Shown: positions 1 through 3,562 of the stretch, piece by piece
How positions within the stretch are numbered: the stretch's first letter is position 1
How the letters are laid out: every line of letters begins with the position of its first letter
DNA from: Planctomycetota bacterium
GTDB taxonomy: Bacteria; Planctomycetota; Phycisphaerae; Sedimentisphaerales; Anaerobacaceae
Direction: 5' to 3'
Assembly (NCBI GenBank): GCA_003644295.1
Contig: QNBZ01000113.1
Coordinates: 1-5,341 of the forward strand
Length of the DNA: 5,341 nt
Notes under the pieces: model-generated
Databases searched by the model: none
What the model saw: only the letters and a program-made list of their open reading frames with translations
Told to the model about the DNA's origin: nothing
Program-made: the position numbers and the translations under genes

Positions 1-161
1 ACAATAATAAAAATCCACTTTAATGATCTTGGATGAATTTTGTGTGCTATATGTGCACCTACCTGTGCCATTGGAATACTTGTGCCAACTAATAAAATCC
101 ATTGTAGAAGATTAACATAACCTATAGAATAAGGTGACAAACCAGAAACATTTAACCCCAA
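1..161 (-). pseudogene. C-terminal fragment of a TauE/SafE-type (TSUP) membrane permease, truncated by the window edge and broken at its 5' end
   Basis: Read on the minus strand, the frame whose codons include 150-152 encodes a hydrophobic stretch containing NVSGLSPYSIGYVNLL, then GTSIPMAQVGAHIAHKI, then PRSLKWIFII. This is the pattern of the C-terminal part of TauE/SafE (TSUP) permeases: a G-Y-V-N start of a membrane helix, a small-residue segment with P-x-A-x-x-G-A, and an A-H-K-I loop leading into a last helix. The family moves small sulfur- or carbon-containing anions across the cytoplasmic membrane; substrate cannot be told here. About 53 codons are visible and the frame is still open at base 1. 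Upstream it meets a TGA (186-188), and the residues before LGLN no longer look like the family. There is no start codon and no N-terminal half, so this is a decayed or chimeric fragment. Identification is from motif memory, not a search. Confidence 0.6.
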
Positions 162-279
162 ACTTGATGTTAGGGGCAGAATTAATCAAAGCCTCATGAA
201 TATCTTCTACACTCTTAATGAAATGTGTTTGTCCAAAATAACCTGACAATATTTCAATCTTCACTGTTTTCATTTTCAT
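112..279 (-). pseudogene. N-terminal fragment of an adenosine-specific-kinase-like protein, frame-disrupted after about 40 residues
   Basis: From ATG at 277-279 (or 271-273, two codons later) the minus strand encodes a product of 55 or 53 residues. Its core, GQTHFIKSVEDIHEALINS followed by PNIKFGV, resembles the start of the small adenosine-specific kinase family (Pfam Adenosine_kin), whose members carry a G-Q-x-H-F-I-K-T-V-E-D-L-x-E-A-L signature and then K-F-G-x-A-F. Full members are roughly 160 residues. Here similarity stops at the KFGV codons (154-165), and the remaining 13 codons (KCFWFV... to TAA at 112-114) are the TauE/SafE-like fragment read out of frame. The product is therefore a truncated remnant and unlikely to be functional. 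The spacing between the first strand and GQTHF is also a little shorter than I remember for the family. No convincing Shine-Dalgarno precedes the start. Confidence 0.55.
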
Positions 280-297
280 TCACATTACCAAATAAAA

Positions 298-304
298 ATT
301 ATAG
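298..304 (+). promoter_or_regulatory. Candidate TATA element for the phosphoesterase gene
   Basis: In the short divergent intergenic space 280-353, an AATTATAG-like stretch lies about 50 bases before the ATG at 354. A TATA box here would put transcription start roughly 25 bases downstream and leave a leader long enough to hold the Shine-Dalgarno. A second A/T stretch (309-318) is an alternative. The whole region is AT-rich, so this is weak. Confidence 0.25.
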
Positions 305-342
305 AATGTTAATAATATGTATGTAGACGTTTTAATTAATTA

Positions 343-349
343 GAGGTGA
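343..349 (+). promoter_or_regulatory. Shine-Dalgarno site deciding the start at 354
   Basis: GAGGTGA lies four bases before ATG 354 and matches seven bases of the archaeal GGAGGTGAT consensus complementary to the 16S rRNA 3' end. It is the only strong ribosome binding site in the window; the replication genes downstream lack one. Confidence 0.8.
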
Positions 350-353
350 AATA

Positions 354-1037
354 ATGGATTTGTTGATAATAGGAGATCATCATGGAGATATTGAGAATAC
401 GTTAACTTACCTTGAAAAATTAGCTGAATTGAAGTTTGATGTTATTGTATATTCCGGGGACTTCACGGATGTTAACACACCGAAAGGATTCACACAAGAA
501 GATATTGCTGAGTTGATAATAGAAGAATTGAAAACACTTAAAAAACCAATAGTTGCTGTCCCTGGTAATACTGATACTAGTGAAATCGTTAAAATTTTGG
601 AAAGAGAAAAGATTAGTATTCATGGGAAAGGAAAGGTTATAAAGGGTGTGGGGTTCTATGGGTATGGCGGTGCCAAAACACCATTTGGAACCCCTTTAGA
701 ACCAAGCGAAGAAGAATTAAAATCTGGTTTGGAAAAAGCATGGAAAGACATCATTAATACAAAACAAAAAATACAGGTCACACATAGTCCTCCTTATGGA
801 ACAAGACTCGATGTTGTTCAAGCTGGAGCACATGTTGGGTCAAGAGTAGTTGAAGAATTCATTAAATCACACAAACCAATTGTGGCTGTATCTGGGCATG
901 TTCTTGAAGCTAGAGGAACTGATAAACTAGGAACTACTTTTCTTATTAATGCTGGTAAGTTTCCTGAAGGTTATTTTGGCTTAGTTAACATTCAAAATAA
1001 CATTGTTAGTGGGAATGTTCTGAATCTAATTGGATAA
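354..1037 (+). CDS. Calcineurin-like metallophosphoesterase (Icc-related archaeal type)
   Basis: A 227-residue cytoplasmic protein of the calcineurin-like phosphoesterase superfamily, hydrolysing phosphomono- or diesters with a two-metal centre; the substrate is unknown. Visible motifs in order: D-x-H as GDHHGD (D8, H10), GDFTD (D36), P-G-N-T-D (N72 and D74), GYGG (103-106), T-H-S-P-P-Y-G (H144) and S-G-H-V-L-E-A-R-G (H182). Layout and length fit the archaeal 'Icc-related' phosphoesterases of about 220-230 residues. One key residue is odd: the last motif is normally G-H-x-H-E-A-R-G, but here the second histidine is Leu184 (codon CTT, one base from CAT), removing an expected metal ligand. The start at 354 is fixed by the Shine-Dalgarno and gives the D-x-H motif its usual place right after the first strand. 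It stands alone between a broken minus-strand gene and the putative origin. Family assignment is firm; activity is in doubt. Confidence 0.88.
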   Translation: MDLLIIGDHHGDIENTLTYLEKLAELKFDVIVYSGDFTDVNTPKGFTQEDIAELIIEELKTLKKPIVAVPGNTDTSEIVKILEREKISIHGKGKVIKGVGFYGYGGAKTPFGTPLEPSEEELKSGLEKAWKDIINTKQKIQVTHSPPYGTRLDVVQAGAHVGSRVVEEFIKSHKPIVAVSGHVLEARGTDKLGTTFLINAGKFPEGYFGLVNIQNNIVSGNVLNLIG

Positions 1038-1042
1038 TCTCT

Positions 1043-1066
1043 GACCCTTTTGTTTCTTTTCGAACC
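1043..1066 (-). promoter_or_regulatory. Left ORB-like element (inverted)
   Basis: On the minus strand this reads TTCGAAAAGAAACAAAAGGG and continues TC. It has the layout of archaeal origin recognition boxes: a TTC...GAAAC core followed by an A/G spacer and a G-string with GGGT. It shares GAAA-(five bases)-GGGT at identical spacing with the right-hand element. The G-string is short (three G), so it is the weaker of the two. On the plus strand the same bases are T-rich and could act as a terminator. Confidence 0.4.
1046..1060 (+). terminator. Possible oligo-T terminator of the phosphoesterase gene
   Basis: CCTTTTGTTTCTTTT begins nine bases after the stop codon. Archaeal intrinsic termination often occurs at T-rich tracts without a hairpin, and none is obvious here. 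The tract coincides with the left ORB-like element, so the two readings compete or may both hold. Confidence 0.35.
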
Positions 1067-1136
1067 AATAAATTCTAAAAAAGTATTTTTAAGTATTAAT
1101 ATAACACTGTTATATTTTCAATATATTTAATATTAG
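1067..1136. other. AT-rich stretch, candidate duplex-unwinding element
   Basis: About 70 bases with only a handful of G or C, lying between the two oppositely oriented ORB-like elements. This is where the DNA would be expected to melt if the region is an origin. It contains the 19-bp palindrome at 1098-1116 and several AATATT/TTAATA runs. Confidence 0.45.
1098..1116. repeat. Perfect 19-bp inverted repeat (9-bp arms, 1-bp centre)
   Basis: AATATAACA, a central C, then TGTTATATT: both arms are perfectly complementary. Symmetry stops at 1097/1117. With a single-base centre it cannot form a useful RNA hairpin, so a site for a dimeric protein, or a structural element inside the AT-rich block, is more likely than a terminator. 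Confidence 0.6.
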
Positions 1137-1166
1137 TTCTGGACTTGAAATCATGGGGTGTGGGGG
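1137..1166 (+). promoter_or_regulatory. Right ORB-like origin recognition box with G-string
   Basis: The element starts TTCTGGACTTGAAATCATGG and runs on through GGTGTGGGGG. The ACTTGAAA core is the same as the mini-ORB core I remember from Methanothermobacter (CACTTGAAA type), and the G-runs that follow fit the G-string of full ORBs. G-runs of this kind are conspicuous in such AT-rich intergenic DNA. It would bind Orc1/Cdc6 through its winged-helix and AAA+ domains. A degenerate partial repeat with the same TTCT...GAAAT frame follows at 1175-1189. Confidence 0.55.
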
Positions 1167-1167
1167 A

Positions 1168-1199
1168 TTATATATTCTCCAATAGAAATGGTTTTATTT
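1168..1199 (+). promoter_or_regulatory. Candidate promoter of orc1/cdc6
   Basis: Two TATA-like elements precede the ATG at 1221: TTATATAT (1168-1175, about 50 bases upstream, giving a leader of some 20-25 bases) and TTTTATTT (1192-1199, about 26 bases upstream, which would give a leaderless mRNA). No convincing Shine-Dalgarno lies just before the ATG; AGGA at 1204-1207 is too far. The sequence cannot choose between them. Confidence 0.35.
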
Positions 1200-1220
1200 C
1201 ATTAGGAATAAAATTATACT

Positions 1221-2192
1221 ATGGCACAAACAGTTCAAACTATTTTCCAGGAGTTCATCCAGAAAAAAGTTCAGATTTTTAAAGATAGGAATGCGTTAAC
1301 TTCACATTTTACACCAGACACAATTCCTCATAGGAACGAACAAATGAATGCTATTGCTTCAATACTAGCACCAGCACTAAAAGGTGGGAGACCATCTAAT
1401 ATATTCATATATGGGTTGACTGGAACAGGAAAAACATTACTCTCCAAGTATGTGGGGCAGGAACTCGAAAGAATGTCAAATCAAGGAACAAACCCAGTCA
1501 AAGTTTTATACATTAATTGTAAGATGAGAAAGGTCGCAGACACAGAATACAGGTTGGTTGCTGAGCTTGCCAGAATGCTCGGTCAAGAAGTTCCGATGAC
1601 AGGATTACCAACAGAACAAGTATACCAGACTTTTTTCAGAACTCTAGATTCGAACGATTGGGTTGTGATAATAATCTTGGATGAGATAGATGCGTTGGTT
1701 GAAAGAATGAGTGATAGTTTTCTGTACAATTTTACGAGAATTAACCAAGAATTAAAAAAAGCAAAAGTTTCTATAATCGGAATCACGAACAACCTACATT
1801 TTATCGATATTCTAGATCCACGTGTGAAGAGTTCTTTGGGTGAAGAAGAAATCCTATTCCCACCATACAATGCATTAGAACTCCAAGACATATTAAAACA
1901 AAGGGTAGAATTGGGTTTGGTTCCAGGTATCCTATCAGAAGAAGTTATCCCAAAATGTGCTGCTCTTGCTGCTCAAGAGCATGGCGATGCTCGTCGTGCT
2001 CTAGATCTTCTAAGGGTTGCATGTGAAATAGCTGAAAGACAAAACGATGAGAAAATAACAGAAAAACATGTTGATTTGGCGTTACATAAAATAGATTATG
2101 ATAGAGTCATAGAATCAGTTAAATCATTACCAAAACAAACAAAACTTGTTTTATGGTCGATCATTAACCTCGTAGAAAAAGAACAAGAATAA
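1221..2192 (+). CDS. cdc6: Orc1/Cdc6 replication initiator, AAA+ part, ended by an in-frame TAA before the winged-helix domain
   Basis: Initiator ATPase that recognises the origin and helps load the MCM helicase. The 323 residues before the stop contain the full AAA+ module: the N-terminal L-T-S-H-F-T-P-D-T-I-P-H-R-N-E-Q lead-in (26-41), Walker A GLTGTGKT (65-72), Walker B IILDEID (151-157), sensor 1 at ITNN (188-191), the LDPRVKSSLGEEEI segment (198-211), FPPYNA (213-218), and sensor 2 GDARRALDLLR (255-265). The reading then stops at TAA 2190-2192, just after SLPKQTKLVLWSIINLVEKEQE. Normal archaeal Orc1/Cdc6 proteins are about 380-420 residues and go on into a winged helix, which here follows in the same frame (2193-2429). 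As written, the product lacks its main DNA-binding domain. The ATG at 1221 gives the usual N-terminus. Family call is very sure; whether the stop is real is not. Confidence 0.93.
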   Translation: MAQTVQTIFQEFIQKKVQIFKDRNALTSHFTPDTIPHRNEQMNAIASILAPALKGGRPSNIFIYGLTGTGKTLLSKYVGQELERMSNQGTNPVKVLYINCKMRKVADTEYRLVAELARMLGQEVPMTGLPTEQVYQTFFRTLDSNDWVVIIILDEIDALVERMSDSFLYNFTRINQELKKAKVSIIGITNNLHFIDILDPRVKSSLGEEEILFPPYNALELQDILKQRVELGLVPGILSEEVIPKCAALAAQEHGDARRALDLLRVACEIAERQNDEKITEKHVDLALHKIDYDRVIESVKSLPKQTKLVLWSIINLVEKEQE

Positions 2193-2429
2193 ATTCAAAC
2201 TGGAGATGTTTATAGTGTATATGAAGACAAGTGTAAATGTTCTGGTTTACATCCATTAACACAAAGAAGAATTTCTGACTTGATTTCTGAATTGGACATG
2301 CTTGGGATAGTAAATGCTAAAGTTGTTTCCTTGGGTAGGTATGGAAGAACAAGGCAAATCAAGTTGAGTGTTTCTTCTGATATCAAAGAAAAGATAAAAA
2401 AGATTCTTGAGTCTGCACTAGTGATTTAA
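2193..2429 (+). pseudogene. cdc6: Winged-helix C-terminal domain of Orc1/Cdc6, in frame beyond the premature stop
   Basis: Immediately after the TAA at 2190-2192 the same frame stays open for 78 codons, to TAA 2427-2429. It encodes an excellent Orc1/Cdc6 winged helix: IQTGDVYSVYEDKC, then PLTQRRISDLISELDMLGIV, NAKVVSLGRYGRTRQIKLSV and a lysine-rich tail. PLTQRR-SDLISELDMLGI and GRYGRT are hallmark motifs of the family. With the stop read as one amino acid the protein would be 402 residues, a normal length. There is no usable start for separate translation: the first in-frame ATG is inside the recognition helix region (DMLG), and in-frame TTG/GTG codons lack a ribosome binding site. The domain shows no other lesion, so the interruption is very recent, tolerated by readthrough, or a base-call error. 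Confidence 0.85.
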
Positions 2430-3517
2430 TGAACGAGAGAGAAATCGTTAAATTATTTCTAGAGAATGGATTCCAGATATCGGTTAGTGCATTATCCTTG
2501 GTGAAGGAAGACCCTGAAGGAATCTTACATGAATTAAAAAAACTAAGACCAAGACCATTCATAGTGACAGAAAATCATGTAAAAAAAATTATAAACGAAG
2601 CAGGAGGAAAGAAGCCACAAATTAAAATACTAAAAGAATTTCATCTGACAAAAAAACCAATAAAAATTGAAGATTACACAAAACATTTTTTGTCTCGTTA
2701 TGAAAAGATGAGGAATATTTTATTAAAACATACTAGTCTGAAAAGGTTAATCTCAATAAACAAGATAACTCCCAAGACACAAGATTTTTCGATAATAGGT
2801 TTGGTCAGGGAAAAGAAAACGAACAGCCTATTAGTAGAAGACCCCACAGGAGAAATTCATGTTTTTTTTGAGGACAATATGAAAACAAAGTTTGATGAAA
2901 TTTTTCTGGATGATGTTATTGGATTGAAATGCAAGAGAGTCGGTGAGAAGTTCTATGCCGACACAGTGATTTTTCCAGATATTCCTTTAGATCGAAAAAT
3001 CCATAAGACAGAAAACGAGATGAAAATAATGGTCGTTTCAAATCCCTCTACTCTGAACGATGAAAGCTATCAAAAATTAGTTAACTTAGCTAATAATACA
3101 AAACATTTATCATCGATATTTATTTTCTGGAATGAAGATGTGGAGAGCTTGGAAGAACTTTCAAAATTTAACTTGATTAATATACCTAAAAAATTTAGTC
3201 CAACTATTTTTCAAGTGAGTAATGTTAATATTTTAGCTATACCAAAACATTTTTTTAACGGCCTCAATCATAGAATAAATAAAAATATTCTAACATCCAT
3301 GTTGAAAAAAAGACACGTTCTACCTACATTCGACCTTAAGGTTCATGTAGATACAGACAATCTCATTCTGGAGAGTGTACCCGACATCATCGTATCAAAC
3401 ATGAATGAAGGGTTTTATAAAAATTATAAAGGCACAACAATAGTATCAAACAAAGATGCTCACAAAATTTTTATAATAGATTTGAAGACAAGGGAAGTGG
3501 ATGAGAAAACTATATAA
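2429..3517 (+). CDS. polB: DNA polymerase D small subunit (DP1) with degenerate phosphodiesterase domain
   Basis: Small subunit of PolD, the archaeal replicative polymerase; it binds the large catalytic subunit DP2 (not in this window). The 362-residue protein has an N-terminal helical region (about 1-60), a linker, an OB fold (about 118-185, with FSIIGLVREKKTNSLLVEDPTG) and a C-terminal phosphodiesterase-like domain (about 197-355). The family is recognised by MLKKRHVLPTF (291-301), ESVPDI (315-320) and IIDLKTREV (349-357), which match DP1's M-L-K-R-R-H-L-A-P, E-V-P-D-I and V-D-L-K-T-G-x-V. All nuclease motifs are lost: S-D-x-H-V-G is SNPST (204-208), the G-D-x-V-D-G site reads WNEDVE (234-239), no G-N-H-D is visible, and G-H-V-H is NMNE (324-327). 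It is shorter than typical DP1 (about 480-620). ATG 2429 overlaps the TAA ending the orc1/cdc6 frame (TAATG); no Shine-Dalgarno is seen, so translational coupling is likely. The symbol polB here means the archaeal DP1 gene, not family-B polymerase. Confidence 0.85.
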   Translation: MNEREIVKLFLENGFQISVSALSLVKEDPEGILHELKKLRPRPFIVTENHVKKIINEAGGKKPQIKILKEFHLTKKPIKIEDYTKHFLSRYEKMRNILLKHTSLKRLISINKITPKTQDFSIIGLVREKKTNSLLVEDPTGEIHVFFEDNMKTKFDEIFLDDVIGLKCKRVGEKFYADTVIFPDIPLDRKIHKTENEMKIMVVSNPSTLNDESYQKLVNLANNTKHLSSIFIFWNEDVESLEELSKFNLINIPKKFSPTIFQVSNVNILAIPKHFFNGLNHRINKNILTSMLKKRHVLPTFDLKVHVDTDNLILESVPDIIVSNMNEGFYKNYKGTTIVSNKDAHKIFIIDLKTREVDEKTI

Positions 3518-3545
3518 TCTAATCAACAATAACATAAAAAGTTAA
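3511..3545 (+). promoter_or_regulatory. Candidate promoter of the family-B polymerase gene
   Basis: TATATAA at 3511-3517 overlaps the DP1 stop codon and lies about 50 bases before ATG 3563. A second A/T element, ATAAAAAGTT (3534-3543), is centred about 25 bases before the ATG and would give a leaderless transcript. No Shine-Dalgarno is visible in the 45-base gap. Co-transcription from upstream is equally possible. Confidence 0.3.
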
Positions 3546-3562
3546 ATTCACAAATACATTCT

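Larger units (their letters stand above)
1038..1220. other. Putative replication origin (oriC) next to orc1/cdc6
   Basis: This 183-base non-coding stretch has the layout of a compact archaeal origin. An ORB-like element on the minus strand (1043-1066) and another on the plus strand (1137-1166) point away from each other and flank about 70 bases of nearly pure A/T (1067-1136), a plausible duplex-unwinding element. The orc1/cdc6 initiator gene follows directly, as is common in archaea. The sequence shows the motifs, the AT-rich block and the gene order; origin function is inference. A competing reading of the left part is a T-rich transcription terminator for the phosphoesterase gene. Confidence 0.6.

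Noticed and set aside
332..339. TTAATTAA palindrome before the phosphoesterase gene
   Set aside because: Eight bases of A/T symmetry in AT-rich DNA is expected by chance.
420..623. Minus-strand open frame inside the phosphoesterase gene
   Set aside because: It runs antisense to a clearly conserved protein, has no family resemblance and no ribosome binding site.
1583..1891. Minus-strand open frame inside orc1/cdc6
   Set aside because: Shadow of the conserved AAA+ coding sequence on the other strand.
1961..1981. Hairpin with an 8-bp stem (TGCTCTTG/CAAGAGCA) inside orc1/cdc6
   Set aside because: It lies in an Ala- and Glu-rich conserved stretch before sensor 2 (AALAAQEHGDARR), where GCT/GAG codons explain the bases; no T-tract follows.
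2190..2192. Recoding of the TAA as selenocysteine or pyrrolysine
   Set aside because: Those use TGA and TAG. TAA is an ordinary stop for the neighbouring genes, and no cysteine- or lysine-dependent active site lies at this position.
2193..2429. Winged-helix region as an independently translated small DNA-binding protein
   Set aside because: No in-frame ATG, GTG or TTG with a ribosome binding site occurs before the conserved part; the first ATG is in the middle of the fold.
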